Of a stretch of 64,000 nucleotides of DNA, positions 8,869-17,328 are shown piece after piece. Where the stretch lies: the NCBI GenBank assembly GCA_012960755.1, contig DUAT01000057.1, positions 108,470-172,469 of the forward strand, in the 5' to 3' direction. The stretch is from Gammaproteobacteria bacterium. Its GTDB lineage: Bacteria; Pseudomonadota; Gammaproteobacteria; Pseudomonadales; Azotimanducaceae_A. Numbering within the stretch: the stretch's first letter is position 1; every line of letters starts with the position of its first letter. Position numbers and translations under genes: made by a program. The notes beneath the pieces were generated by a model. It was not told the origin of the DNA, made no database searches, and saw nothing but the letters and a program-made list of their open reading frames with translations.

Positions 8869-9680
8869 GACACAGTTTCAGCATCCATGGCATGACGCAT
8901 TTCGGTGAGAAGTTTGCCGACCTCGAGCGCAATTTTATCCGGCTCACCACCTGAAGATTCGAACAGACTCACAACAGCGGTCCCAACGACGGAACCATCG
9001 GCAAATGACGCCACACGCGCTGCGGATCCACCATCCTTGATGCCAAAACCTACCACCATAGGGATTTTTGAATATTGTTGCAGGAACCTGACCCTCTGCT
9101 CCACATCATCCATATTGATCAGAGAGGCACCGGTCGTCCCTTTTAGCGATACGTAGTAAATAAATCCGCGACTCTTGCTGCAAAGATACTGTGCTCGCAG
9201 GTCTGTAGTTGTAGGTGCCAGCAGATAAATTGAATCCAGCCCATGGGCGATCAGCGATTGTTCCAGTAGTTCCCCTTCTTCAGGTGGAACATTAACTATC
9301 AGGGTTGCGTCAACACCGGCGATGGACGCTGACTCGCCGAATGTTTCATAACCCATGCGTTCGATCGGGTTCACATAACCCATAAGTAAAACCGGGGTAA
9401 CATCATCTGTCCTGCGAAATTCCGCAACCATCGCAATCGTGTCTTTTAGCGACGTACCATGCACCAGGGCCCGTTCGTGTGCCAATTGAATGACCGGACC
9501 TTCTGCCTCCGGGTCTGAAAAAGGAACGCCCAATTCAATAATGTCGGCACCTGAGGCAACCATCGCGTGCATAATGCCCACAGTGACTTCCTTCACAGGG
9601 TCCCCGGCTACAATGTAGGGAATCAGTGCTTTTTTATTTTCAGAAAATAATCGCTCGAAACAAGCGGCAATACGGCTCAC
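8865..9680 (-). CDS. trpA: Tryptophan synthase alpha subunit
   Basis: A 271-residue TIM-barrel enzyme that cleaves indole-3-glycerol phosphate to indole and glyceraldehyde 3-phosphate and channels indole to TrpB. N-terminal ALIPYIVAGDP and the catalytic strand IIELGVPFSDP (Glu49 of the E. coli enzyme) are present. The loop that normally reads DPxADGP reads DPEAEGP here, so the position of the second catalytic acid (Asp60 in E. coli) is a Glu. The phosphate-binding segments VVGFGIKDGG and ADGSVVGTAVV are intact. It lies 59 bases after trpB and overlaps folC by four bases, in a trpF-trpB-trpA-folC operon. Confidence 0.96.
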   Translation of the reverse strand: MSRIAACFERLFSENKKALIPYIVAGDPVKEVTVGIMHAMVASGADIIELGVPFSDPEAEGPVIQLAHERALVHGTSLKDTIAMVAEFRRTDDVTPVLLMGYVNPIERMGYETFGESASIAGVDATLIVNVPPEEGELLEQSLIAHGLDSIYLLAPTTTDLRAQYLCSKSRGFIYYVSLKGTTGASLINMDDVEQRVRFLQQYSKIPMVVGFGIKDGGSAARVASFADGSVVGTAVVSLFESSGGEPDKIALEVGKLLTEMRHAMDAETVS

Positions 9681-9739
9681 TACTCAACCCTCTGTCTTAG
9701 TCCCTGACAGGACCTGTGATGTGCAAATAAGTCTCTCAA

Positions 9740-10969
9740 TCATGAAATGGAAATACCGTCAATGCTGGCCAGGGTAGGAATATCCTTATCTCCCCTGCCA
9801 GAAAGATTAATAATCACAATTTCATCCTTGCTCATCTGGCTCGCCAACTCTGCTCCGTAGGCCACGGCATGGGACGACTCCAGGGCCGGTAGAATACCTT
9901 CAAGTAAATTGAGTTGTCGAAAGGCATGAAGTGCCTGCTGATCAGTGACAGAAACATATTCTGCACGCTTAATATCTTTTAACCATGCGTGTTCAGGGCC
10001 AACACCGGGATAGTCGAGCCCTGCGGAAATAGAATAGGTATCCAGTATCTGACCGTTTTCATCCTGCATTAAATAGGTTTTATTTCCATGCAACACGCCC
10101 ACTTCGCCCCGACTCAAAGGTGCAGCGTGCTCGCCGGTTTCAAGCCCATGGCCTGCCGGTTCAACGCCAATGAGCTTCACATCCTGGTGTTCGAGAAATG
10201 GATGAAATATTCCTATGGCATTCGAACCACCGCCGACACAGGCGACAATAGCATCCGGTAAACATCCATACATGGCCTGACACTGTTTTTTGGTTTCACG
10301 GCCGATAACCGACTGGAAATCCCGCACCAGCATGGGATATGGATGTGGACCTGCGACAGTACCGATGATGTAGTAGGTGTCATCTACGTTGGTAACCCAA
10401 TCACGCATTGCCTCACTTAACGCATCCTTCAGCGTCCTGGAGCCACTGTCAACCGCGACAACATCCGCCCCCAATAATTTCATCCGATAAACATTCAGAC
10501 TCTGCCGCTGGATATCTTCACTACCCATGTACACCTGACATTTCAGTCCAAACCTTGCTGCGACGGTGGCGGTCGCCACACCATGCTGACCAGCACCGGT
10601 TTCAGCTATTACCCGCGGTTTACCCATGTATTTGGCGAGTAATCCTTGTCCGATACAATTGTTAATCTTGTGTGCACCGGTATGATTGAGGTCTTCTCGC
10701 TTCAGGAGGATTTTCGCGCCCCCCATTTCTTCCGTTAGACGTTGGGCAAAATACAAGGGAGATTCCCGGCCAACATAGTTCGCAAGATCACTCTCAAATT
10801 CAGCAGTAAAGCCAGGATCGCTTCTTAGTCTCGCATACTCGTTGGTCAGCTCCTCCAGCGCAGCCATCAATGTTTCGGGTACGTATCTGCCTCCATATAT
10901 CCCGAAACGTCCGTTTACCCCCGGCATTGAAGTCAATTCTGCATTGTCTCCCTTGCTCTTTTCACTCAT
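9740..10969 (-). CDS. trpB: Tryptophan synthase beta subunit
   Basis: A 409-residue PLP enzyme condensing indole with serine. The PLP lysine is in [15 protein letters not shown], the phosphate-binding glycine loop is [15 protein letters not shown], and the catalytic Glu segment is [13 protein letters not shown]. The N-terminal ~20 residues before [16 protein letters not shown] are a little longer than in many homologues; an internal Met at residue 15 is an alternative start. It follows trpF by about 78 bases and precedes trpA. I saw no Trp-rich leader peptide in the 78-base gap, so attenuation here is not supported. Confidence 0.97.
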   Translation of the reverse strand: MSEKSKGDNAELTSMPGVNGRFGIYGGRYVPETLMAALEELTNEYARLRSDPGFTAEFESDLANYVGRESPLYFAQRLTEEMGGAKILLKREDLNHTGAHKINNCIGQGLLAKYMGKPRVIAETGAGQHGVATATVAARFGLKCQVYMGSEDIQRQSLNVYRMKLLGADVVAVDSGSRTLKDALSEAMRDWVTNVDDTYYIIGTVAGPHPYPMLVRDFQSVIGRETKKQCQAMYGCLPDAIVACVGGGSNAIGIFHPFLEHQDVKLIGVEPAGHGLETGEHAAPLSRGEVGVLHGNKTYLMQDENGQILDTYSISAGLDYPGVGPEHAWLKDIKRAEYVSVTDQQALHAFRQLNLLEGILPALESSHAVAYGAELASQMSKDEIVIINLSGRGDKDIPTLASIDGISIS

Positions 10970-11047
10970 ATAGCTAGTTCCGTCCTTAAAATCATGTTTT
11001 TCGGATTAATCATCAGGCTACTTAATGTAGTTAATTTACAAATCTAG

Positions 11048-11674
11048 CTAACTACTCCGATCTGCTGCGGCTACCGATTTAAAAAATTCCTGGATTTTCT
11101 TTGGATCTTTTTTGCCTTTTGACATTTCGACCCCGCTACTGACATCCACCCCGTAAGGCCTGATCTGGGCAATCGCCTCACTGACATTCTGTGGATTCAA
11201 TCCACCCGCAAGCAATATTTTCTGGTTCAGGACAGGCAGCTTCTGCCAATCAATCACCTGCCCGGTACCGCCAAATTGATTCTTCACATAAGCATCGAGC
11301 AATATGCCACGACTACCAGGATAACATTGAATTTCCCGCTCCAGAATCTGCGCATCCCTGACGCGAATTGCCTTTATGTATGGCAGGTCGAACTGTCTGC
11401 AATATTCATCGGTTTCATCGCCAGAAAACTGCAACAGATCAAATCCGACCCGGGCGCAAATTTCCCTGACCCGCTCAGCTGATTCGTTGACAAATAGTCC
11501 GACACTGGTCACCAGGGGAGGTAACTGGCTAACCAGCTTCCTGGTCTGATCAGGATCGACAAAACGCGGACTCTGCTGATACTGGTTAAATCCCAGCGCA
11601 TCAGCACCTGCGTCCAGTGCAAACCGGGCATCTTCATTATTGGTGATCCCACATATCTTGACTCGTGTGCGCAT
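11048..11674 (-). CDS. trpF: Phosphoribosylanthranilate isomerase
   Basis: A 208-residue TIM-barrel isomerase converting N-(5-phosphoribosyl)anthranilate to CdRP. The N-terminal RVKICGITN supplies the catalytic Cys; the second catalytic acid lies in GILLDAYVKNQFGGTG, and LLAGGLNPQNVSEAI plus GVDVSSGVEMSKGKKDPKK form the phosphate site. It is a free-standing TrpF, not fused to TrpC. A run AAAAGGTAAAG just before the ATG is a reasonable ribosome-binding site. It follows truA after an 88-base gap, as in Pseudomonas, and is followed by trpB-trpA. Confidence 0.97.
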   Translation of the reverse strand: MRTRVKICGITNNEDARFALDAGADALGFNQYQQSPRFVDPDQTRKLVSQLPPLVTSVGLFVNESAERVREICARVGFDLLQFSGDETDEYCRQFDLPYIKAIRVRDAQILEREIQCYPGSRGILLDAYVKNQFGGTGQVIDWQKLPVLNQKILLAGGLNPQNVSEAIAQIRPYGVDVSSGVEMSKGKKDPKKIQEFFKSVAAADRSS

Positions 11675-11762
11675 TCTTTACCTTTTCCAGGCACCCCAAT
11701 CGAAGGGGCGAGAGTGTACCAGAATCGACAGTGGGATATCCAAAGCCAGGTAACAACGGTTC

Positions 11763-12593
11763 TTAGGTGAGGTCAATCATTGACAGCAGGTGTGGTAAAT
11801 CCGGCCCTTCCGGTATTTCCGGATAGTCAGGATATAGAACGTCCACTAAATACAGACCATTGGGGGCTGCGGTCACACTCGCCTGCCTGCGATCACATAT
11901 TTTAATCAACTCTCGGGTCCAGCTCACAGGCTGCTCAGAGGCACCTATGTCCATCAAAACCCCGGCGATATTACGCACCATATGATGCAGGAATGCGTTT
12001 GCCTGCACGTCAATCACAACCAGGTCACCCCCTCGTACAACACTGAGGTGGTGGATATTTCGCATGGGGCTTCTGGACTGGCAATTTGCTGCCCTGAATG
12101 AACTAAAGTCATTTTCCCCAAGCAGGTATTGCGCTGCTTCATGCATACGTTTCGGGTCGAGGGTTCGATGTTCCCGTGTATACAGGTTGGGAAACAATGC
12201 GGAACGAATCCGCTGATCGTATATCAGGTAAACATAGCGCCTGGCTCGGGCTGAGTGCCGGGCATTGAATTCACTCGGCACTTCCCTGCTCCAGGTAACA
12301 GATACGGAGTCTGGTAAGTGGGCATTCGTACCCATCACCCATGCCTTCAACGGTCTATCGACATCGCTTTGAAAGTGTACGACTTGCTTTGTTGCATGGA
12401 CACCCGAGTCTGTCCGACCAGCACAGGCAACCCTGACAGGCTTGTCTGCTACCTTACTGAGAGCAGTTTCAAGACAGGCCTGTACTGTAGCAATAGAATC
12501 GCCCTGAAACTGCCAGCCGTGAAACGATTCGCCGCTGTAGCTGACACCAAGAGCTATAGTATGGAGATTGGTATGTTGCGAAAGCGAGCTCAG
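11763..12593 (-). CDS. truA: tRNA pseudouridine(38-40) synthase, probable CTG start
   Basis: TruA modifies U38-40 in tRNA anticodon arms. From the first standard start codon in this frame (TTG at 12350) only 195 residues would be made, lacking the N-terminal domain and the catalytic Asp. Upstream of that codon the frame stays open and clearly encodes TruA: ALGVSYSGESFHGWQFQG, then CAGRTDSGVHATKQVVHF with the catalytic Asp (residue 62 from the proposed start). The frame closes just upstream (TGA inside fimV), and the only plausible initiator between is CTG at 12593-12591, which overlaps the fimV stop as CTGA, with GAGAAG five bases before it. That gives 276 residues, the family length. ATA at residue 13 is a poorer alternative; a sequencing error in an ATG is also possible. 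Confidence 0.88.
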   Translation of the reverse strand: MSSLSQHTNLHTIALGVSYSGESFHGWQFQGDSIATVQACLETALSKVADKPVRVACAGRTDSGVHATKQVVHFQSDVDRPLKAWVMGTNAHLPDSVSVTWSREVPSEFNARHSARARRYVYLIYDQRIRSALFPNLYTREHRTLDPKRMHEAAQYLLGENDFSSFRAANCQSRSPMRNIHHLSVVRGGDLVVIDVQANAFLHHMVRNIAGVLMDIGASEQPVSWTRELIKICDRRQASVTAAPNGLYLVDVLYPDYPEIPEGPDLPHLLSMIDLT

Positions 12594-15151
12594 TCGATCT
12601 TCTCAAGCAACTCATTGGCTTCTTTGACTTCAGAGTCGGTACCTTCGCTGATCACTTTTTCGAGCACACTTCTGGCCCCATCACCGTCTCCCATATCAAT
12701 ATAGGCTCGTGCCAGGTCCAGTTTGTTGCCTCCATCATCTTCCAGGTCATTACCGTCGTCGTCATCAAGATCCAGCGTGATTGCACCATCATCATCCAGA
12801 TCCAGGGAGAAATCATCATCATCCAGTGCTAGCGCGCTTTCATTATCATCCAGGTCAAGTGAGGTTTTGTCATCGCCCAGATCGAGCGAGATTTCATCGT
12901 CATCATCCAGGTCAAGAGAGATTTCATCGTCATCATCCAGATCGAGGGCGATCTCATCATCATCCAGATCAAGGGCGATCTCATCATCATCACCCAGATC
13001 AAGAGAGATCTCATCATCATCATCCAGATCAAGGGCGATCTCATCATCATCCAGATCAAGGGCGATCTCATCATCATCCAGATCAAGGGCGATCTCATCA
13101 TCATCATCCAGATCAAGGGTGATCTCATCATCATCATCCAGATCAAAGGTGATCTCATCATCATCATCCAGATCAAGGGTGATCTCATCATCATCATCCA
13201 GATCAAGGGCGATCTCATCATCATCATCCAGATCAAGGGCGATCTCATCATCGTCGTCGAGATCAAGAGATATTGCGTCTTCGTCATCAGTGCCCTCGTC
13301 CAGGTCCAGGCCATCATCCAGATTCAACCCATCGTCTTCTGTTTCAGAACCAAAATCATCCAGGTCGAATGACAGATCTTCATCAGCAGCCTCCTCGGGT
13401 ACATCACCTCGCAACGCTTGAGCCTGCCGAACCACATCGGCGTTGGCGATCAATTTGAGTTGATCAAACAACTGATCGAAAGCCTCGGTGTCTTCCGTCT
13501 GGACATAGACTTCAAGTAACTTTAACTGGATGTCCAGCCGTACAGGTTCGGCCTCCATTGCTGTTTGCAAGAATGTAATCGCCTCTGGGAATCTGCCGTA
13601 GGCGATGTATATTTCTACCTCGCTAATTACATCCCCGGTTTCAGGTGAAATTCCCTGGTCCTGGTCCTGGTCCTGGTCCTGGTCCTGGTCCTGGTCCTGG
13701 TCCTGGTCCTGGTCGTAGTCCTCGTCTTCATCCTCGCCTTCTGGTTCTTCGAAATCTTCTTCATCGTCGTCATCAATCATAGTTTCCATGACAACGTCTT
13801 CTTCCAACTCGTCGTCATCATCAAGGTCTTGACGACGTCGGCGCATCAGGATCAGTACACCGGCTACACCACCAACAACAATGAGCCCCAGGACACCGAG
13901 AACGATGGGATTAGACAACAGAGAAAGGTATTGATTTGCGACGGGCTCTGTCACTGGCGGTGGAGCGCTACCAGCATTACTCGCATTGGACTGTAGTTTG
14001 GTGACCTGTGCCTTTAACGCAGCCAGTTGGTCATTCTTAAGGACCAGAATCTGTTGGATGCTATCTAACTGTTCTTCCAGCTCATTGAACCGGCCATTTA
14101 GTTCGGTGTTCGCTCGTCGGGACCGGCTTAAATCCTCTTCCGCGAATAAAAGTTCATTTTCGAGCTCTTGCACTCTGGCATCGCCATCTCCTTCACCGGC
14201 GCGTTCACCGCTGGATTGATCAGGCGCAAGCAGTTTCAGCTCACCATCATCAACAGTCTCACTGGCTGAATCCGTGGACTTCCGGCGACGGGAGGCATCA
14301 AGCTGTGCCAGACTGGTACCACTTTTATAGGCTTCAAATTCTTCATTTTGAACCTTTACTTCAGCGATTGCTGATCCGGCACTGGTAGCTCTCAATTCCC
14401 GTTCGGTTGGAATCCGAAGTACATATCCCGCCTTTAGGAGATTGATGTTATCACTGATAAAAGCTTCAGGATTGGCATCTTTCAGCGCCAACATCGTTTG
14501 CTGGATCGAAACGGAATCAACCGATCTGATACTGGCCGCAATTTTCCAAAGTGTGTCGCCGTAACTGGTTATGCCGTACTCACCCGAGGTTAACTTGCCC
14601 CGCTTTTGCGCGGGCTCGACGGGTTGTCTGGCTCCGGGTGGCGATATCCGGGCGGTCTCTGGTTCGTCTGGCTGAACCGGTGTTGCAGGTCGTGGCGCTG
14701 GCGTTCTTTGCTGCGACCGACTTATCCCTATAGGTTCGACGCCACCTTTATCAAACACGGGGGGGTCAAGCAGCACGGTGTATTCTTTTAAAATCCGGCC
14801 ACTAGGCCATAGCACTTCAACAATAAAATCAAGAAATGGCTCAATAATAGGCTTGGTACTGGTGATTTGGACGTACAACTGACCATTTGGCCTGGACTCA
14901 ACCTTGAACCGAAGGTCGATAAGCACAAAACCCCTTTCGACTCCTGCACGCTTAAAATCGTTCTGGGTACCCAACTTCGGGAGTATTTCCTCAACCGTAA
15001 GACCACGCACATTTGTCAGCTCTATCTCTGCGTGGAATTGCTGATTTAACGCTGACTTTAGTTCCAGCTCGCCCAATCCCAGTGCAAAGCATGTGGGTGC
15101 TGTCAGGGTTAGGACGAAGCTGGCAAGAAGCCACCTGAGCCTTTGTGTCAT
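12590..15151 (-). CDS. fimV: FimV-like polar hub protein with long acidic repeats
   Basis: An 853-residue inner-membrane protein. It starts with a signal peptide (to about residue 24, ...TCFALGLGELELKSALNQ), then the FimV N-terminal domain, a periplasmic LysM-like motif (around 195-250, YGITSYGDTLWKIA), a coiled coil near 320-385, a membrane helix (PIVLGVLGLIVVGGVAGVLI, about 415-435), a very acidic cytoplasmic region and a C-terminal TPR-like FimV motif (LARAYIDMGDGDGARSVLEK). FimV binds peptidoglycan and organises polar type IV pili and chemotaxis. Unusual here are a ten-fold DQ repeat and about eighteen copies of a DEIxLDLDDD-type repeat, which make the cytoplasmic part extremely acidic. 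It overlaps truA by four bases at its stop codon. Confidence 0.93.
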   Translation of the reverse strand: MTQRLRWLLASFVLTLTAPTCFALGLGELELKSALNQQFHAEIELTNVRGLTVEEILPKLGTQNDFKRAGVERGFVLIDLRFKVESRPNGQLYVQITSTKPIIEPFLDFIVEVLWPSGRILKEYTVLLDPPVFDKGGVEPIGISRSQQRTPAPRPATPVQPDEPETARISPPGARQPVEPAQKRGKLTSGEYGITSYGDTLWKIAASIRSVDSVSIQQTMLALKDANPEAFISDNINLLKAGYVLRIPTERELRATSAGSAIAEVKVQNEEFEAYKSGTSLAQLDASRRRKSTDSASETVDDGELKLLAPDQSSGERAGEGDGDARVQELENELLFAEEDLSRSRRANTELNGRFNELEEQLDSIQQILVLKNDQLAALKAQVTKLQSNASNAGSAPPPVTEPVANQYLSLLSNPIVLGVLGLIVVGGVAGVLILMRRRRQDLDDDDELEEDVVMETMIDDDDEEDFEEPEGEDEDEDYDQDQDQDQDQDQDQDQDQDQGISPETGDVISEVEIYIAYGRFPEAITFLQTAMEAEPVRLDIQLKLLEVYVQTEDTEAFDQLFDQLKLIANADVVRQAQALRGDVPEEAADEDLSFDLDDFGSETEDDGLNLDDGLDLDEGTDDEDAISLDLDDDDEIALDLDDDDEIALDLDDDDEITLDLDDDDEITFDLDDDDEITLDLDDDDEIALDLDDDEIALDLDDDEIALDLDDDDEISLDLGDDDEIALDLDDDEIALDLDDDDEISLDLDDDDEISLDLGDDKTSLDLDDNESALALDDDDFSLDLDDDGAITLDLDDDDGNDLEDDGGNKLDLARAYIDMGDGDGARSVLEKVISEGTDSEVKEANELLEKID
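12880..13270 (-). repeat. Acid-repeat tract in fimV: 30/33-bp tandem units encoding DEI-LDLDDD
   Basis: The plus strand shows repeated ATCATCATCCAGATCAAG-type units of 30 or 33 bases, many identical at the nucleotide level over two or more neighbouring copies. The minus strand encodes DEIALDLDDD, DEITLDLDDD and similar. Unit lengths are multiples of three, so gain or loss keeps the frame. The near-identity of neighbouring copies suggests recent expansion or gene conversion, and the tract is at risk of assembly collapse. Confidence 0.9.
13655..13714 (-). repeat. Ten-copy hexanucleotide repeat in fimV encoding poly-(Asp-Gln)
   Basis: CTGGTC is repeated ten times without error on the plus strand, read as GACCAG (Asp-Gln) in fimV, just on the cytoplasmic side of the membrane helix. 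A perfect 60-base microsatellite of this kind is prone to slippage; because the unit is six bases, length changes do not shift the frame. Confidence 0.95.
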
Positions 15152-15266
15152 TTTTCTTCCTCGTCACCAATAAATAACCAGATCCGATCCAATCTGCGCC
15201 TGCCCACAATCAACAAATTGAGGTCCAAACCTAGAAACGATCTCCGGTTGTTGCGATAAGTATCGC

Positions 15267-16286
15267 TTATTTATGACGTTTTATCAAAAATTCTGCGATT
15301 TGTACACTGTTGAGAGCTGCGCCTTTGCGGACATTGTCAGCTACAATCCATAGGTTAAGTCCATTTTTGACGGAAATGTTCTGCCGAATTCTGCCCACAT
15401 AGACCGGATCTTCTCCTGCAGCATCGGAAACTGCTGTGGGATATCCGCCGTTTTGACGTTCATCAATCACGCTGACACCCGGTGCCTGCGACATTAACTT
15501 TTTTGCTTCATCTACACTGATGGGCAACCTCGTTTCTATACTCACTGCTTCGGAATGCCCGTAAAATACCGGGATTCGGACACAGGTTGGGTTCACCTTG
15601 ATGTCTTCATCTTCAAAGATTTTTTGAGTTTCCCAGACCATTTTCATCTCTTCATTGGTAAACCCATTGTCCTCGAAGTCGCCAATATGGGGAATTGCAT
15701 TGAAACCTATCTGCCTGGTAAACACAGAGGGCTCATAGGTTTGACCATTCAGCAGTCGTGCTGTTTGTGAAGCAAGCTCCTCGATGCCTCTTTTCCCCGC
15801 ACCGGAAACCGCCTGATAGGTCGACACGTTGATCCGGGTGATGCCGACTGCATCGTATAGCGGTTTCAGCGCTACAAGCATCTGAATAGTTGAGCAGTTT
15901 GGATTGGCAATAATATTTGTCTCCTTGAAATCCTTAATCCGGTGTGGATTCACCTCAGGTACAATCAAGGGGATCCTTGGATCACGGCGAAAAAACGACG
16001 TGTTGTCAATCACAATACAACCCTGGGATGCTGCAATGGGTGCGTATTTCTCGGACACCGACCCCCCGGCAGAGAAAAGTGCAATGTAGGTATCTGAGAA
16101 ATCAAACGTATCCAGATTTTCAACCATGATGGATTTACCAACAAACTGAAGGCGGCTACCGGCTGATCGCTCACTGGCCAGAAGAGACAGTTTTTTTACG
16201 GGAAAACCGCGTTGTTCGAGCATTTCCCGCATGACTTCACCCACCGCGCCGGTTGCCCCGACGATCGCAACATTAACCTTTTCCAA
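15267..16286 (-). CDS. asd: Aspartate-semialdehyde dehydrogenase
   Basis: A 339-residue NADP-dependent enzyme that reduces aspartyl phosphate to aspartate semialdehyde, the branch point for lysine, diaminopimelate, threonine and methionine. The N-terminal nucleotide motif VAIVGATGAVGEVMREML and the catalytic cysteine in IIANPNCSTIQMLVAL are present, with the substrate-binding VSTYQAVSGAGKRGIEEL and VPVFYGHSEAVSIET-like IPVFYGHSEAVSIET. It is the first gene of the long minus-strand run (asd-fimV-truA-trpF...), with 115 bases to fimV, and diverges from a LysR gene across 121 bases. It belongs to the asd2/USG-1-type branch. Complete. Confidence 0.97.
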   Translation of the reverse strand: MEKVNVAIVGATGAVGEVMREMLEQRGFPVKKLSLLASERSAGSRLQFVGKSIMVENLDTFDFSDTYIALFSAGGSVSEKYAPIAASQGCIVIDNTSFFRRDPRIPLIVPEVNPHRIKDFKETNIIANPNCSTIQMLVALKPLYDAVGITRINVSTYQAVSGAGKRGIEELASQTARLLNGQTYEPSVFTRQIGFNAIPHIGDFEDNGFTNEEMKMVWETQKIFEDEDIKVNPTCVRIPVFYGHSEAVSIETRLPISVDEAKKLMSQAPGVSVIDERQNGGYPTAVSDAAGEDPVYVGRIRQNISVKNGLNLWIVADNVRKGAALNSVQIAEFLIKRHK

Positions 16287-16370
16287 TTGAATTTCTCCGC
16301 ATCGTAGCTTTCAGAATAAATGACAGATTAATGCTATGATCATTTTTCGCATAACTCAAATTCATATTAT

Positions 16371-16385
16371 TTATCAATTTGATAA
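16371..16385. promoter_or_regulatory. Perfect palindromic LysR-type operator (T-N11-A) between asd and the lysR gene
   Basis: TTATCAATTTGATAA is a perfect 7+7 inverted repeat with a one-base centre and contains TATCAATTTGATA, which fits the T-N11-A consensus of LysR-type regulators. It lies 22 bases before the LysR start codon in the divergent 121-base spacer, where autoregulatory sites are normally found. The site is seen in the sequence; binding by the adjacent regulator is inferred. Confidence 0.65.
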
Positions 16386-16407
16386 GCAATTGGAATAATA
16401 AGACGGC

Positions 16408-17292
16408 ATGATAGATATAGATGGCATAAAAGCATTTGTGGCTGTCGCAGATACTCAATCCTTCTCCCTTGCTGGCAATCGATTACACCTCACCCAACCT
16501 GCCGTCAGTAAGAGAATTGCTTTGCTTGAGAGCCAAATGGGCGTACGTCTGTTTGACCGTATTGGCAGAACTGTAAATCTCACCGAATCAGGTCGCACCC
16601 TGGAGCCCCGTGCGCGCGATATCCTATTCAGAATAGAAGATACCCAGCGGGTCATCAGCAATCTGGGTGGTCATGTTGGCGGAAATTTGTCCCTGGCAAC
16701 CAGCCATCACATTGGTCTGTGGCACCTGCCACAGGTTCTGCGAGCCTATTCCGAGGCGCACCCGGGTGTAGTCCTCGATTTACATTTTATGGACTCTGAG
16801 GTTGCTCACGAGCAAATCGTCCAGGGAAACCTCGAACTGGGCATCATTACCCTGGCCCCCACATCCCATGAGCGCCTGGCATCAATCCCCATCTGGCGTG
16901 ACGAACTGGCATTCGTGTGCTCAATTAATCATCCCCTGACTCAAAATGACCGGATCTATATCGAACAGCTACCGGAGTTTCCGGCCATTCTTCCGGATAT
17001 GAGCACTTTTACCGGTCGTATCGTCAAGCAGTTGTTTGCAGAACGTGGTCTTGCCCTGAACGTGACCATGTCCACGAACTATCTGGAAACGATCAAAATG
17101 CTGATTACCGTTGGACTGGGATGGAGTGTCCTGCCGGTTTCGATGCTGGATGACTCACTGCAAGTGATCAACGTCCCAAACGTCACAATCGCCCGCCAGC
17201 TGGGCGTAATACACCATGTCCAAAGAACTCTGTCGAATGCAGCAAAGGCTTTCCTGGAGCTGTTAGAGAGCCAGAAATCGCCATCGGTGTAA
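16408..17292 (+). CDS. LysR-family transcriptional regulator
   Basis: A 294-residue LysR-type regulator: an N-terminal winged helix-turn-helix (AFVAVADTQSFSLAGNRLHL-TQPAVSKRIALLE, residues 8-40) and a periplasmic-binding-like effector domain (about 90-290). From memory it resembles the LysR gene that stands divergent to leuCDB in Pseudomonas, including SNLGGHVGGNLSLATSHHIG and STNYLETIKMLITVGLGWSVLP. Here the neighbour is asd, whereas leuCD lie 35 kb away, so its target may have been left behind by rearrangement. It diverges from asd over a spacer with a clear T-N11-A palindrome. Effector unknown. Confidence 0.92.
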   Translation: MIDIDGIKAFVAVADTQSFSLAGNRLHLTQPAVSKRIALLESQMGVRLFDRIGRTVNLTESGRTLEPRARDILFRIEDTQRVISNLGGHVGGNLSLATSHHIGLWHLPQVLRAYSEAHPGVVLDLHFMDSEVAHEQIVQGNLELGIITLAPTSHERLASIPIWRDELAFVCSINHPLTQNDRIYIEQLPEFPAILPDMSTFTGRIVKQLFAERGLALNVTMSTNYLETIKMLITVGLGWSVLPVSMLDDSLQVINVPNVTIARQLGVIHHVQRTLSNAAKAFLELLESQKSPSV

Positions 17293-17328
17293 GAAACGTG
17301 CGGGCACCATTGTAAAAGATCTGTACGC

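Noticed and set aside
10970..11047. Tryptophan leader/attenuator before trpB
   Set aside because: No short Trp-rich frame and no alternative hairpin pair could be seen.
12829..13317. Minus-strand reading frame of 162 residues (repeated MRSPLIWMMM)
   Set aside because: Alternative frame of the same fimV repeat tract; no homology.
12723..13421. Plus-strand Ser/Arg-rich reading frame of 232 residues
   Set aside because: It is a shadow of the fimV acidic repeats; composition follows the repeat, there is no ribosome-binding site and fimV is well supported.
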